64,000 bases of DNA, taken from contig URGP01000006.1 in assembly GCA_900547395.1 (NCBI GenBank), forward strand, positions 47,150-111,149, in the 5' to 3' direction. Position 1 is the first letter of the stretch. Each line of letters starts with the position of its first letter. Origin of the DNA: an uncultured Opitutales bacterium. Its GTDB lineage: Bacteria > Verrucomicrobiota > Verrucomicrobiia > Opitutales > Intestinicryptomonadaceae. Shown here in pieces: positions 7,852-17,776 of this stretch. The position numbers were made by a program, and so were the translations under genes. Under the pieces are notes generated by a model. It did no database searches. It was not told the DNA's origin and was given only the letters and a program-made list of their open reading frames with translations.

Positions 7852-9029
7852 CAGGCTTTTATTTTAAGGAAAATTCTCTTGCCCGCCTGCACCACCGTGC
7901 AGCTTTCGGGCTTTTGCAAGACTGCCGACGGGTCTGAAACTTTTTGATTGTCGATTTTTACCGCGCCCTGTTCGACGAGCCTGCGCGCCTCTTTTTTGCT
8001 CGGGAAGAGCTTTGTTGCCGCCATAAGGTTGACAAGGTTTTCCTGCGCGTTTTCGGTCAGGCTTTTCCATTCAAATTCTGGCATGTCGTCGGGAAGTTCG
8101 TTTTTTGAAAACACCTTTTCAAAATTTTCAAGCTCCGCCTTGCCCGTTTCTTCGCCGTAGAATTTCGACACCAAAGTTTGCGCCAAGCGTTTTTTGCAGA
8201 GCATGGGATGCTCCGTTTTCATTTTTTCGATTTCGGAAGCCGTTTTCAAAAGCAGATATTGGTAGTACTTCCACATCGTCTCGTCCGAAACCGACATGAT
8301 TTTGCCGAACATTTGGCGGGCGTCGTCGTTGAATGCGATGTAATTGTCGTAGCTTTTAGACATCTTTTTTACGCCGTCCAAGCCGACCAAAAGCGGCATT
8401 GTTATTACCGCCTGCCCCGACATTCCCGCTTCTGCTTGCAAGGAACGTCCGACCAAATTATTAAAGAGCTGGTCGCTCCCGCCAAGCTCGACGTCTGATT
8501 TTATCATGATTGAGTCGTAGCCCTGGATGAGCGGATACAAAAATTCGACTATTGAAATCGGTGTTTTCGAGGCGTAGCGTTTTGCGAAGTCGTCGCGTTC
8601 GAGCATTCTTGCGACCGTCATTTTGCGGGCGAGTTCGAGCATGTCGCCGAAAGACATTTTTGCGAACCACTCGCTGTTGAAATGCACTTCGGTTTTTTGC
8701 GGGTCCAAAATTTTGTACGCCTGCTCCAAATATGTTTCGGCATTTTTTTTGACTTCTTCAGGGGTTAGGACGGGGCGAAGCGCGCTTCTTCCGCTTGGGT
8801 CGCCGATGCAGGCGGTGTAGTCGCCGATGATTAAGACTGCCTGGTGTCCCATTTCCTGGAACTGCCTCAGCTTGTTGAATACGACCATATGCCCGAATGT
8901 AAGGTCGGGGCGGGTGGGATCGACGCCGAGTTTGACGCGCAGGGTTTTGCCGTTTTGAATTTTTTCGGCGATTTCGTCTCTGCCGATAAAATGTTCCGAA
9001 TTTAGGGCTATCTGGTCTAAAATTGTCAT
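7851..9029 (-). CDS. tyrS: Tyrosyl-tRNA synthetase
   Basis: 392-residue class I aminoacyl-tRNA synthetase that charges tRNA-Tyr. It shows RVKLGVDPTRPDLTFGHMVV (the HIGH region, with FGHM), IGDYTACIGDPSGRS, and KKMSKS for the second ATP motif. A C-terminal S4 RNA-binding domain starts around LFPSKKEARRLVEQGAVKI. I chose the ATG at 9029 (MTILDQIAL); the frame is open to an ATG at 9083, but those 18 residues do not fit the family. The S4-containing layout with this HIGH variant fits the TyrZ branch. First gene of the tyrS-recD2-psd-TPR operon. The 182-bp gap to divergent glgC should hold both promoters. Confidence 0.95.
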   Translation of the reverse strand: MTILDQIALNSEHFIGRDEIAEKIQNGKTLRVKLGVDPTRPDLTFGHMVVFNKLRQFQEMGHQAVLIIGDYTACIGDPSGRSALRPVLTPEEVKKNAETYLEQAYKILDPQKTEVHFNSEWFAKMSFGDMLELARKMTVARMLERDDFAKRYASKTPISIVEFLYPLIQGYDSIMIKSDVELGGSDQLFNNLVGRSLQAEAGMSGQAVITMPLLVGLDGVKKMSKSYDNYIAFNDDARQMFGKIMSVSDETMWKYYQYLLLKTASEIEKMKTEHPMLCKKRLAQTLVSKFYGEETGKAELENFEKVFSKNELPDDMPEFEWKSLTENAQENLVNLMAATKLFPSKKEARRLVEQGAVKIDNQKVSDPSAVLQKPESCTVVQAGKRIFLKIKA

Positions 9030-9211
9030 AAATATAAAAATGTTGCTGTGAAAAAATATCATTTTTTGAAACGCCGTTTGCAAGCATCTTTTGACGATTT
9101 TGAGAACTTTTGCGGGTGAATTGTTCGGAATATGTTTAGTTTCAATTATTTTTTATTTAAAAAAGTTTTTTATTTGATTTCTTGAAAAATCGTTCTACTC
9201 TGAAATCCCGT

Positions 9212-10486
9212 ATGAAAAACGTTATAAGCATCATTATGGGCGGCGGAAGAGGCACGCGCCTTTATCCGCTTACAAAGGCGCGCTGCAAGCCCGCTGTTTC
9301 GCTTGCGGGCAAGTACAGGCTTGTGGATATTCCCATAAGCAACTGCATAAATTCGGGTTGCAAGCGCATTTATCTGCTTACACAGTTTAACACGGCTTCT
9401 TTGCACAGGCACATTCAGCAGACCTATAAATTCGACCCGTTCGGCGGCGGATTTGTAGATATTCTTGCGGCGGAGCAGACCGACGCAGGCGGAAACTGGT
9501 ATCAGGGCACTGCCGACGCCGTCCGCAAAAACATGCACCATTTCTCGTCTGTCGATAGCGAATACTATTTAATTCTTTCGGGCGACCAGCTCTATCAAAT
9601 GGACTTCAAAAAGCTTGTCGATGCCCACAAGGCAAGCGGCGCGGACGTGACAATCGCGGCAAAGCCGATGCCAACTTCCGTTGCGGGCGAGCTTGGCATA
9701 ATGAGGGTTGACGGAAGCCTTAACATTACGGAATTTGTCGAAAAACCGAAAGACGAAAACGTTATAAAGTCCCTCATAATACCCGAAGACTTGAAGAAAA
9801 ATTTAAAGGACAAGAGCAAGGACTATTGTCTGGCATCGATGGGCATTTATGTGTTTTCCGCGAAAGTTTTGGAAGAAAAAATGCGCGGAACTGAAATCGA
9901 CTTCGGCAAGGAAGTAATCCCGGGGCTTCTCGGGCAGAAGAAGCTTTGCGCGTATATTTTTGACGACTACTGGGAAGACATCGGCACAATCGACGCTTTC
10001 TTTGAAGCCAACTTGGCTCTCACTGACGACAATCCCGAATTCGATTTTTACAATCAGGAAAAGCCCATTTACACGCACACGCGCTATCTGCCAAGCTCGA
10101 AGATATACGACAGCTCCATGGACCATACCAATGTTGCCGAGGGCTGTGTCGTTAAAAAGGCAAAGCTGAAACGCTGCATGATTGGCGTGCGCTCCGTCAT
10201 AAGGGAAAACACTTCGCTTGAAAACGTCGTGATGATGGGCGCGGATGCATTTGAAAGCGAAGAGGAAAAGCTTGCCGACGACAAGTGCGGAAAGCCGAGA
10301 ATAGGCATCGGCAAGAATTGCAAAATCAAAAACGCAATCATAGACAAAAACGCAAGAATCGGCGACAATGTGGAGCTTTCCCCCGAAGGCAAGCCCGACA
10401 AGTGGGAAGAAGGCTCTTTGTATGTCAGAGACGGCGTGATTATCGTGATGAAAAACGGCGTCGTGCCTTCAAACACGAAGATATAA
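9212..10486 (+). CDS. glgC: Glucose-1-phosphate adenylyltransferase (ADP-glucose pyrophosphorylase)
   Basis: 424 residues; makes ADP-glucose from glucose-1-phosphate and ATP, the committed step of bacterial glycogen synthesis. The nucleotide-binding start IIMGGGRGTRLYPLTKARCK is followed by KYRLVDIPISNCINSG, GTADAVRKNMHHF, the sugar-phosphate loop FVEKP and DYWEDIGTIDAFFEANL, then a C-terminal left-handed beta-helix. The ATG at 9212 (MKNVISIIMGG) fits the family; an in-frame TTG at 9182 would add ten residues. No glycogen synthase or branching enzyme adjoins it, so it stands alone between a divergent promoter region and its own terminator. Allosteric control is expected for the family but cannot be read here. 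Confidence 0.95.
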   Translation: MKNVISIIMGGGRGTRLYPLTKARCKPAVSLAGKYRLVDIPISNCINSGCKRIYLLTQFNTASLHRHIQQTYKFDPFGGGFVDILAAEQTDAGGNWYQGTADAVRKNMHHFSSVDSEYYLILSGDQLYQMDFKKLVDAHKASGADVTIAAKPMPTSVAGELGIMRVDGSLNITEFVEKPKDENVIKSLIIPEDLKKNLKDKSKDYCLASMGIYVFSAKVLEEKMRGTEIDFGKEVIPGLLGQKKLCAYIFDDYWEDIGTIDAFFEANLALTDDNPEFDFYNQEKPIYTHTRYLPSSKIYDSSMDHTNVAEGCVVKKAKLKRCMIGVRSVIRENTSLENVVMMGADAFESEEEKLADDKCGKPRIGIGKNCKIKNAIIDKNARIGDNVELSPEGKPDKWEEGSLYVRDGVIIVMKNGVVPSNTKI

Positions 10487-10508
10487 CGAAAAAAATATCT
10501 CAAAAAAA

Positions 10509-10537
10509 AGGCTCTTGCAAACGCAGGAGCCTTTTTT
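10509..10537 (+). terminator. Terminator of glgC
   Basis: Ten-bp stem AGGCTCTTGC / GCAGGAGCCT (one wobble) with loop AAAC, followed by six T. Confidence 0.85.
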
Positions 10538-10587
10538 GTGATTTTTGTAGAAATTTTGTGGATTTGCGGAAATTAAATTTTAATTTC

Positions 10588-11334
10588 TTAAATGCACATG
10601 CCGCCGTTTACGGAAATAACCTGACCTGTAATGTAGCCGCCTTCTTCCGAGCAGAGATAGACGCACATCTTTGCAATGTCTTCGGGCTTTCCGAAACGCT
10701 TTAACGGTATGATTTCCTTTGCCTTTTCAACAACAGATTCGGGAAGCTTCTTTGTCATGTCGGTTTCGATAAATCCCGGGGCGATGGCGTTTGTTGTTAT
10801 GTTTCGGGAGGCAAGTTCTCGGGCGAGCGTCTTTGTGTAGCCTATCAGCCCCGCCTTTGCCGCCGCGTAATTTGCCTGACCCGCGTTGCCCATAATGCCT
10901 ACTACCGAAGAGATGTTGACAATTCTGCCCCATCTTCCGCCCATCATTGCCTTTACGAAACTGCGCACTACATGGAATGCGGAAGAGAGGTTTGTGTCGA
11001 TTACGTCCTGCCATTCGTCGTCGGACATTCTAAGCATCAGGTTGTCGCGCGTGATTCCCGCATTGTTTACGATGATGTCTATTTTGCCGTATTTCTTTAA
11101 AAGTTCGGCGGCGGCGTTTTTAACTTCTTCGGGCTTTGAAACGTCAATCGCGCATGCTTCGGCATTCAGCCCCATTGCGTTTATTTCGTCTGCAACCGCC
11201 CCGCAGGATGAGATGTTTTTGCTTGCGCAAATTACCTTGCATCCCGCCTTTGCAAGTTCGACTGCAATTTCTCTTCCAATTCCGCGCCCCGCGCCGCTTA
11301 CGAATGCCACTTTGTCATTAAATGTTAATTCCAT
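10588..11334 (-). CDS. fabG: 3-oxoacyl-[acyl-carrier-protein] reductase
   Basis: 248-residue short-chain dehydrogenase that reduces 3-oxoacyl-ACP with NADPH in the elongation cycle. It has the cofactor motif SGAGRGIG (about 11-18), NNAG near 90, and the Ser-Tyr-Lys set in NISSVVGIMGNAGQANYAAA followed by K. It ends with GGYITGQVISVNGGMCI, as FabG does. The ATG at 11334 (MELTFNDKVAFVSG) is chosen; upstream in-frame residues do not fit. There is no strong Shine-Dalgarno. The 367-aa secreted-protein gene lies 74 bp upstream on the same strand with no terminator seen, so the two may be cotranscribed. acpP and fabF are about 48 kb away. Confidence 0.93.
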   Translation of the reverse strand: MELTFNDKVAFVSGAGRGIGREIAVELAKAGCKVICASKNISSCGAVADEINAMGLNAEACAIDVSKPEEVKNAAAELLKKYGKIDIIVNNAGITRDNLMLRMSDDEWQDVIDTNLSSAFHVVRSFVKAMMGGRWGRIVNISSVVGIMGNAGQANYAAAKAGLIGYTKTLARELASRNITTNAIAPGFIETDMTKKLPESVVEKAKEIIPLKRFGKPEDIAKMCVYLCSEEGGYITGQVISVNGGMCI

Positions 11335-11408
11335 AATGCCCAAAAAGTATTTTGAAAAATTTTCTCTTGGCAAGAATTTTATCCTAAAACACAATTCGTT
11401 TCGGGGAT

Positions 11409-12512
11409 TTATTTTTGCGGACTTTTTTGCTTTTGCTCGGTAGATTTTTCGGCATCTTTGTTTTCTTCGATGTTGTTTTCGGGCAGAAGGGGCATTTTAT
11501 TTGCCGCGCGTTTTTCTATCATTTCGTCTATTATTTTTTGCGCTTCAAGTGTGCGCGGATAAGGGGTTGAGATGTCAAAATAGATTTCTGCGTCTTTACT
11601 TTTTGCGTAATACGCGCTTGTGGCAATTTTAGCCCCGATATCTGATCTTTCGTAGGTAATTATTTGGAATTTTATGTTCGCGAAAGTTTGCTCTGAAATT
11701 TTTACGTTCTCGAATTTTTCTTTTGTTTCTTTTTTTATTGTGTCGAAATCAATTCTTGGGGATTGAGTCGGGTTTCTGTATTCCATAAATCTTACATGTT
11801 CCGTACTTGCACTGCTTTCGTAAACTATGCAGTAAAGAGGCTGTACGTCAGGGGTCGTTTCAACTCTTAAAAATTTAAGTGGAAGTTTTTCTGTTTTAAG
11901 GGTATTAAAAATTTCATACGGAGTATCCGAGTCTGCCGCAAAGCCGACATTAAAAAGCGACATAAGCGTCGTTATTTCATTTGCATATGGTTCCAGTTTC
12001 TCCAAATGCTTTTTAACTTCGTTTTCAATATAGGGTTCGCCACTGTTGCGGATTTTTATTATGGATACAAGGCTTGTTTGACCGTTGTCAGACGTTATGG
12101 TAAAGTGTTTGAAACACATGCCGTTCTGCTCGATTAGCGAAGACGCCGCATTAAAGTGGTTTGCAATGTAAAGATCGTATTTTCTTGTGTTTTCAAGTAT
12201 TGGGCACATAAAGCCGATATGCAAAACACTGTTTTCGTTTTCCCCGATGAACCCGTAAGTTCCGGCTACAGTTATGTTAAAAAAGTTTTCGTCTATTTCG
12301 TTTATGGCAAACTTACTCCACACCATATCTTTTACTTTTTTCATTAAAGGTGAAAGATTTTCCGTCACTTCTTTCGGGAATTTTTCATCGTGAATGTTTT
12401 TTATGATGTCTTCTAGCGATTTTTTTGCGGGTTGAACATCTTTTGATTGGTTTGCGAAGAGCGCAGAGCATGCGAGCGCGGCGGCGATTAGAATTATTTG
12501 CAGTTTTTTCAT
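11409..12512 (-). CDS. Exported protein of unknown function, 367 aa
   Basis: A clear signal peptide opens the protein (MKKLQ, hydrophobic core, probable cleavage after ALFA at about residue 20). The rest is mixed alpha/beta and lacks membrane segments or any motif I recognise. The C-terminus is a charged tail rich in Glu, Lys and Gln (about 340-367), probably disordered. It would be periplasmic or secreted. Its promoter should lie in the 433-bp gap before sucC; fabG follows on the same strand. I cannot assign a family. Confidence 0.75.
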   Translation of the reverse strand: MKKLQIILIAAALACSALFANQSKDVQPAKKSLEDIIKNIHDEKFPKEVTENLSPLMKKVKDMVWSKFAINEIDENFFNITVAGTYGFIGENENSVLHIGFMCPILENTRKYDLYIANHFNAASSLIEQNGMCFKHFTITSDNGQTSLVSIIKIRNSGEPYIENEVKKHLEKLEPYANEITTLMSLFNVGFAADSDTPYEIFNTLKTEKLPLKFLRVETTPDVQPLYCIVYESSASTEHVRFMEYRNPTQSPRIDFDTIKKETKEKFENVKISEQTFANIKFQIITYERSDIGAKIATSAYYAKSKDAEIYFDISTPYPRTLEAQKIIDEMIEKRAANKMPLLPENNIEENKDAEKSTEQKQKSPQK

Positions 12513-12945
12513 GGTTTATTCTTTATTTTATTTGTTCGAAAATGTACAGAGTTATTCGTGTGATTTTTCCAAATCTACCGCGTGGCTGACAAGATTTAAA
12601 AAAATTTATTGTTTGTTTTGTAAAACTTCGGTTGCGGGGTAAAATGGTGTTGGTTTTTTCTGAAAAATTGCTACAAAATTGTAAGAAATTCAAAAAAAAC
12701 CGAAAAAAATAAAAATTCCCTTGAAATTCGGGATAATAGGGGTACTTTTAAAGACAATATTTATAAAGTCGTCCAATGGGCGTTGCAATTTTGGGTTCTG
12801 CTTGCTCATTCGTTTGAGCATAGGGGGCTTTTTCTTGGAGTCGGAAATTCCGAACGTTTTTTGCAATGTTTTTTTTGCAAAATTCAAGCGCGGTTGCAAC
12901 CCATGTTCGGCTTTCTTTTTTTAGAAAATTAAAAGCATCAATATA
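12513..12945. other. AT-rich divergent intergenic region upstream of sucC
   Basis: 433 bp between two divergent genes, with many A and T runs. The only structure I see is TGCTCA / TGAGCA (12808-12825) followed by a G-rich stretch and a short T run, a possible weak attenuator in the sucC leader. Short open frames here look random. No riboswitch fold was recognised. Confidence 0.4.
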
Positions 12946-14133
12946 ATGAATATTCACGAGTATCAGGCAAAGGAATTGTTTGCAAATTTTGGCGTGGCGG
13001 TTGCAAAAGGTGCCGCGGCAAAAGACGTTTCTGAATTTGAAGCGGCGGTTGCAAGCTTGAATGGTTCACATGTTGTGGTCAAAAGCCAAATCCATGCTGG
13101 CGGCCGCGGCAAGGGCGTTTTCAAAGACGGTTTCAAGGGCGGCGTACACTACGCAAAGCGCGAAGAAGCTGTTGAAATCGCAAAGAAAATGTTTGGCAAC
13201 ATTTTGGTTACCAAGCAGACGGGCGAAGCGGGCAAGGAAGTTAAGACAATCTACTTTACCGAAGGCTGCGACATCGCAAAGGAATACTACCTTTCAATCG
13301 TAATGGACAGAGCTTCCGGCAAGGACGTTGTAATTGCATCTTGCGAAGGCGGCATGGAAATCGAAAAGGTTGCCGAAGAAACTCCCGAAAAAATCAAGAA
13401 GGTGTTCATAAATCCCGAAACGGGCATCCAGCCTTACCAAGTCCGCGAACTCGCGTTCTTCTTGGGTTTTGGCGAAAAGGAATTGCAGAAGAAGTTTGCG
13501 GCTCTCATCAAGGGGCTCTATAAATTGTACGCTTCAAAAGACTGCTCTTTGGTCGAAGTAAATCCCTTGATTTTGACTCCGCAAAACGACATCATCGCTC
13601 TCGACGCAAAGGTTTCGTTTGACGACAACGCGCTCTTCCGCCATCCTGACATTTTGGAATACCGCGACCTTTCCGAAGAAAATCCGCTTGAAATCGAGGC
13701 CAAGAAATTCGAATTAAACTACATCAAGCTCGACGGCAACATCGCCTGCATGGTTAACGGCGCAGGTCTTGCGATGGCAACGATGGACATCATCAAGTAT
13801 TACGGCGGCGACCCCGCAAACTTCTTGGACGTCGGCGGCGGCGCGACGGAAGAAGCCATCACTGCGGCTTTCAAAATCCTTTTGAGCGACGAAAACACAA
13901 AGGGCATTTTAATCAACATCTTCGGCGGAATCATGCGTTGCGACGTCATCGCAGCGGGCGTGGTTGCCGCGGTCAAAAATGTTGGCGGCCTCAAAATCCC
14001 CCTCGTTGTTCGTTTGGAAGGCACGAATGTTGAACAGGGCAACAAAATTCTCGCTGAAAGCGGAATTGACATCACAACCGCTTCCGACTTGGACGATGCG
14101 GCTCAGAAAATCGTAAAAATCGTATCAAAATAA
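12946..14133 (+). CDS. sucC: Succinyl-CoA synthetase (ADP-forming) beta subunit
   Basis: 395 residues; with SucD it interconverts succinyl-CoA and succinate with substrate-level phosphorylation in the TCA cycle. The N-terminus [17 protein letters not shown] is the family signature and opens an ATP-grasp domain ([18 protein letters not shown] at about 45-62; EVNPLI near 203). The C-terminal CoA-ligase-like domain contains [18 protein letters not shown] and [10 protein letters not shown]. Length matches the family. sucD follows after 11 bp, giving a two-gene operon closed by a strong terminator. There is no obvious Shine-Dalgarno; the region before the ATG is A-rich. Confidence 0.96.
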   Translation: MNIHEYQAKELFANFGVAVAKGAAAKDVSEFEAAVASLNGSHVVVKSQIHAGGRGKGVFKDGFKGGVHYAKREEAVEIAKKMFGNILVTKQTGEAGKEVKTIYFTEGCDIAKEYYLSIVMDRASGKDVVIASCEGGMEIEKVAEETPEKIKKVFINPETGIQPYQVRELAFFLGFGEKELQKKFAALIKGLYKLYASKDCSLVEVNPLILTPQNDIIALDAKVSFDDNALFRHPDILEYRDLSEENPLEIEAKKFELNYIKLDGNIACMVNGAGLAMATMDIIKYYGGDPANFLDVGGGATEEAITAAFKILLSDENTKGILINIFGGIMRCDVIAAGVVAAVKNVGGLKIPLVVRLEGTNVEQGNKILAESGIDITTASDLDDAAQKIVKIVSK

Positions 14134-14144
14134 GGATTTGAAAG

Positions 14145-15050
14145 ATGAGCGTACTAATTAACAAAGACACAAGAGTAGTAGTAAGCGGCTTGACGGGCAA
14201 GACAGGCACTTTCCATGCCGACCAGTGCATGCGCTACGGCACAAAAATCGTTGGCGGCGTCACTCCGGGCAAAGGCGGAATGATGTATTCGGGAAACGAC
14301 AAAATTCAGTTTGAACGTCCCGTTCCCGTTTTCAACACGATTGCCGATTCTGTTTCAAAGGAAGGCGCAAACGCATGCGTGATTTTCGTTCCTCCTCCGT
14401 TTGCGGCAGACTCCATTTTGGAAGCCATCGACGCGGGCGTTGAAACCATCATCTGCATCACCGAAGGCATTCCCGTACGCGACATGGCGATTGTCCGCGC
14501 GCGCCTCAACGAAACAGGTTGCAAATCGCGCTTGATTGGACCGAACTGCCCCGGCGTAATCACTCCCGGCGAATGCAAAATCGGCATTATGCCCGCAAAA
14601 ATCCACCGTCCCGGCACGGTAGGCATCGTTTCAAAGTCGGGTACTTTGACTTACGAAGCGGCCTTCCAGGTTTCAAATTTGGGCTACGGTCAGTCAACAA
14701 CAATCGGCATCGGCGGCGACCCGATTAACGGAACGTCAATGCTTGAAGCAGTGCAGATGTTCAATGCCGACCCGCAGACGGAAGCAATCATCATGATTGG
14801 CGAAATCGGCGGCAACAACGAACAGATTGCGGCGCAGTGGCTTAAAGAAAACTGCAAGAAGCCCGTTGCGGCGTTCATCGCAGGCACAACCGCTCCCAAG
14901 GGGCGCAGAATGGGGCACGCAGGCGCAATCGTTACGGGCAAGTCGGGTTCGGCTGCCGAAAAGATTGCCACGTTGAAGGCTTGCGGCATCGAAGTTGCGC
15001 CCACTCCCGCGCAGATTGGCAAGACGCTTCTCAAGGTTTGGGGCAAGTAA
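14145..15050 (+). CDS. sucD: Succinyl-CoA synthetase (ADP-forming) alpha subunit
   Basis: 301 residues. The N-terminal CoA-binding Rossmann domain shows [20 protein letters not shown] and GGVTPGKGG. The catalytic phospho-histidine segment is [19 protein letters not shown] (about 257-275), where His accepts the phosphate. [19 protein letters not shown] is also diagnostic. A good ribosome site (AAGGA) precedes the ATG. It is downstream of and coexpressed with sucC. Length is slightly over the usual 290. Confidence 0.96.
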   Translation: MSVLINKDTRVVVSGLTGKTGTFHADQCMRYGTKIVGGVTPGKGGMMYSGNDKIQFERPVPVFNTIADSVSKEGANACVIFVPPPFAADSILEAIDAGVETIICITEGIPVRDMAIVRARLNETGCKSRLIGPNCPGVITPGECKIGIMPAKIHRPGTVGIVSKSGTLTYEAAFQVSNLGYGQSTTIGIGGDPINGTSMLEAVQMFNADPQTEAIIMIGEIGGNNEQIAAQWLKENCKKPVAAFIAGTTAPKGRRMGHAGAIVTGKSGSAAEKIATLKACGIEVAPTPAQIGKTLLKVWGK

Positions 15051-15071
15051 TTCTTGAAACAGCTTTGCTTG

Positions 15072-15101
15072 ACGGCATTCGATTGCGAATGCCGTTTTTT
15101 T
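15072..15101 (+). terminator. Terminator of sucCD
   Basis: Perfect 10-bp stem ACGGCATTCG / CGAATGCCGT with loop ATTG, followed by seven T. Confidence 0.9.
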
Positions 15102-15322
15102 GTCGCGAAAAAAGGGGGTTTAGGCTTGCAAACGGGAATATATTGATTTCTTTAATAAGTTTAAAGTCCGATTGTCTTTAAATGTAAATTATATATGCCT
15201 GTTTGGAATCGGCGTTTTTTGTGTATTTTAAATTATTGATTTATATGAAGTTATAACCAATTTCTCCGAACGTTTGCGTTGAAGGCGTCAATTCTTTTAA
15301 CGCGTTTGAAAATAATTTTGAC

Positions 15323-16354
15323 TTGATAAGGCTTTTTGCCGCAGTGCAAGTAATGGTTTTAAACCATTACAATTCGTATTTTCATTTCAAGTTTGATTTT
15401 GCATGGTGCTTTGAAGCGTTTTCGGGAGTTCCCATATTCTTGTTCATAACGGGCTTTTTCATTCCGATGTCTTTTGAGCATAATCCGAAAGTTTTTCAGT
15501 TTTTACGCAACAGATGTTTGAAAATTTTTCCCGAAATGTGGGCTTCGATATTTTTAAGTGTCATATTGATGCTTTTGTCGGGATATGAAATCAGGGCGTC
15601 GATTTCTTCTTTTATGCTTTATGTTCTGTCGTATTTGATATATCCCCTTTACACTCCCGAATATTTGAGGGGATACGGGGCTGGAACTTTAAACGGGGTT
15701 TTGTGGATTATACCGGTGCAGTTGTGCTTTTATGCGGCAATCCCCGTTTTGTATAAGATATTTGACTTTAAAAGGAGATCTTCGATTTGGCTTTTGCTCC
15801 TTTTTATATTTTCAATCGCTTTTAATTCTTTGGTTTATGAAGTATTTTATTCTTGCGGAATTTCGGAGAGCGGTGCGCTTGCAAAGGCTTACAAATGGTC
15901 GATATTCGTGCATTGCCCGATGCTGATTTTGGGAATGTTTTTCTTTAAGAACAGGGAGAGAATGCACAGGCTTTTAATCGGAAAATTTCCCCTTGTTTTG
16001 GCGGTTCATCTTTGCATTTTCTTTGCGCTTCACTGCCTGGGACTTCCGAATTATCCGTTGGGGCAGGAGAGCGGATATTTTAAGTACATCGTAATGGTGT
16101 CTCTTGCTTTTTGCGTTTTTTCGGCGGGATATTCAATGCCGAAACTCGGAAGGAAGCTTTTGGGCGGTTTCGATTTGTCTTACGCATTGTATGTGTACCA
16201 TATGCCGATTGCGAATTTTGTGATTTATGTTTTTGGAAGCGGTTGGGAATATGGCGTTTTGTCGGCTTTTGCCGTTGTGGGTGTTTCGGTTTTGTCAAAA
16301 AAATATTTGGAAGATTATTTTGTTCGGCTTAAAAAGAATTCTTTGCGCAGATGA
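15323..16354 (+). CDS. Acyltransferase family 3 membrane protein; start doubtful
   Basis: About 343 residues with roughly ten membrane segments and the layout of acyltransferase 3 (OafA/NodX-like) enzymes, which O-acylate surface polysaccharides. Conserved marks are LFAAVQVMVLNHYNSYFHF, SGVPIFLFITGFFI and, near the end, DLSYALYVYHMP. The usual family N-terminus (NNFDLIRLFAA) is encoded upstream of the first possible start, a TTG at 15323 without a ribosome site. The only in-frame ATG further up (15245) is followed three codons later by TAA (ATG AAG TTA TAA). The gene may thus carry an early nonsense change or use a rare start. It stands alone between the sucCD terminator and tatA. Substrate is unknown. 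Confidence 0.7.
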   Translation: MIRLFAAVQVMVLNHYNSYFHFKFDFAWCFEAFSGVPIFLFITGFFIPMSFEHNPKVFQFLRNRCLKIFPEMWASIFLSVILMLLSGYEIRASISSFMLYVLSYLIYPLYTPEYLRGYGAGTLNGVLWIIPVQLCFYAAIPVLYKIFDFKRRSSIWLLLLFIFSIAFNSLVYEVFYSCGISESGALAKAYKWSIFVHCPMLILGMFFFKNRERMHRLLIGKFPLVLAVHLCIFFALHCLGLPNYPLGQESGYFKYIVMVSLAFCVFSAGYSMPKLGRKLLGGFDLSYALYVYHMPIANFVIYVFGSGWEYGVLSAFAVVGVSVLSKKYLEDYFVRLKKNSLRR

Positions 16355-16445
16355 AGAAGCGCGTTTGCGTCGGGCGCGGTTCAAAATTTTTGCCGCGCTA
16401 AAAATATGTTGCATTGAAAAAAAAAATTGGTAGCGTCTGATTTAT

Positions 16446-16694
16446 ATGAAGGAAACATTTGCATTTTTAAACATCGGCAACACGGAGCTTATAATCATTT
16501 TGGTGATTATTCTCCTGCTCTTTGGCGCAAAAAAACTTCCGGAACTTGCAAGGGGATTGGGGAAATCCATGCAGGAATTCAAAAAGGCGACTCGCGAGGT
16601 TGAGGACAATTTCCGCGACGCGATGAATGATGAAGAAGTCAAAAAGCCCGCGCCGAAAGTCGAATCAAAAGAGGAAAAAGACGCCGAAAAGTAG
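16446..16694 (+). CDS. tatA: Sec-independent translocase protein TatA
   Basis: 82 residues: one N-terminal membrane helix (about 13-26, [17 protein letters not shown]), the [15 protein letters not shown] hinge with its conserved Phe-Gly, an amphipathic helix, and an acidic/basic C-terminal tail. TatA multimers form the pore that moves folded proteins across the inner membrane with TatC, which is not in the window. TatA and TatB are hard to separate; the [12 protein letters not shown] pattern favours TatA. A hairpin terminator follows. Confidence 0.9.
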   Translation: MKETFAFLNIGNTELIIILVIILLLFGAKKLPELARGLGKSMQEFKKATREVEDNFRDAMNDEEVKKPAPKVESKEEKDAEK

Positions 16695-16719
16695 TTATCT
16701 TTTCGATAGGTTTTTGTTT

Positions 16720-16747
16720 ATGCCTGCTGTTTGCAGGCATTTTTTTT
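16720..16747 (+). terminator. Terminator of tatA
   Basis: Perfect 8-bp stem ATGCCTGC / GCAGGCAT, loop TGTTT, then a T run. Confidence 0.85.
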
Positions 16748-16806
16748 GGGGGTGTCGTTGTGATTTTTGGTTTGAAATGCTCAATTTTGTTTGTTTAATA
16801 AAATAT

Positions 16807-17757
16807 ATGAATATTTTTAAGGCGGCAATTTTTTTACTGTGTCTTTCTGCATTTGGTTATGCGGGGGAAAAGTTTGATTTCAAGCCATGCCCGCAAGAGC
16901 TGTCGTGGCGTTTCGGCAGGGGGCAGATTTTTGAAAATCTAAACAGCAAAGTAGGCGTTGTTTACAAAGAGGCTGACAATGAAAAGCTTTGTTTTGACAT
17001 TTCCTACCCGAAATCCGCCGCGCCCGAAAGCGGCTATCCGCTCTTGTTTTACATTCACGGCGGAGCGTGGGTAGGCGGGGAGAGGTTTTCTGGCTACGGA
17101 TATTTCAATGACGAAATCAGATACTACAACCAAAAGGGCTTTGCGGTCGCGAGTGTTGACTACCGATTTGCGCGTTTTGAAAATCCCAAGCGCACGATGG
17201 ATTGCTGCGTGGTTGATTGCATGGACGCATTGCGCTTCATCGTAAAAAATGCGAAACCATTGAATGTCAATCCCGAAAAAATAGGGATTTACGGGCATTC
17301 CGCGGGCGGGCATCTTGCATTCATGCTTGCAATGGCGGATCAAAATTTGTTTTTGGGAGACGAGAGCTTGCAGGGCGTAAAATATAAGGTTGCCTGTGCC
17401 GTTCCGCAGTCGGGCCCCGTGCTTTTCGGTGATGAAAAGGGAAGCGAGTATGGGTTATATTTTGTCCTTTTCGGGAAACCTTATGACAGGGCGTTAATGA
17501 AAAAATTGTCGCCGATAAATTATGTAAAAAAAGACTTGCCCCCAATGCTTATTTTGCACGGGAAAAATGACGAGCTTGTGCCAATCGAAGGCGCGGAGCT
17601 TATAAAAAGCAGGCTTGAAGCCGCGGGCGCGCCTGTCGAAGCCGTTTTTGCAGAAAATGCCCGCCATAGTTTTGAAGACGCGAAAGAGCCGAATAACGAC
17701 AGGCTTGCCGACATTCGCAGGGCGTTTTTCGTGAAACATTTGGGTAAAAAAGACTAA
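16807..17757 (+). CDS. Exported alpha/beta hydrolase (esterase-like), first of a tandem pair
   Basis: 316 residues starting at ATG 16807 with a signal peptide (MNIFKAAIFLLCLSAFGYAG). The fold is shown by the oxyanion motif HGGAW (about 82), the nucleophile elbow GHSAGGH (about 163-169), the acid in HGKNDELVP, and the His in ARHSFED near the end. This is the catalytic triad layout of BD-FAE/Est-type carboxylesterases. It would act outside the cytoplasm, perhaps removing acyl groups from glycans; the substrate is not readable. The frame continues upstream into tatA, but the signal peptide sets the start. The neighbour 19 bp downstream is a paralogue, so the pair probably arose by duplication. 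Confidence 0.85.
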   Translation: MNIFKAAIFLLCLSAFGYAGEKFDFKPCPQELSWRFGRGQIFENLNSKVGVVYKEADNEKLCFDISYPKSAAPESGYPLLFYIHGGAWVGGERFSGYGYFNDEIRYYNQKGFAVASVDYRFARFENPKRTMDCCVVDCMDALRFIVKNAKPLNVNPEKIGIYGHSAGGHLAFMLAMADQNLFLGDESLQGVKYKVACAVPQSGPVLFGDEKGSEYGLYFVLFGKPYDRALMKKLSPINYVKKDLPPMLILHGKNDELVPIEGAELIKSRLEAAGAPVEAVFAENARHSFEDAKEPNNDRLADIRRAFFVKHLGKKD

Positions 17758-17776
17758 TTTTAAATCTTGAACGAAT

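Noticed and set aside
12721..12924. Small frame in the sucC leader
   Set aside because: AT-rich, Phe/Ile/Lys-rich random-looking product without ribosome site.
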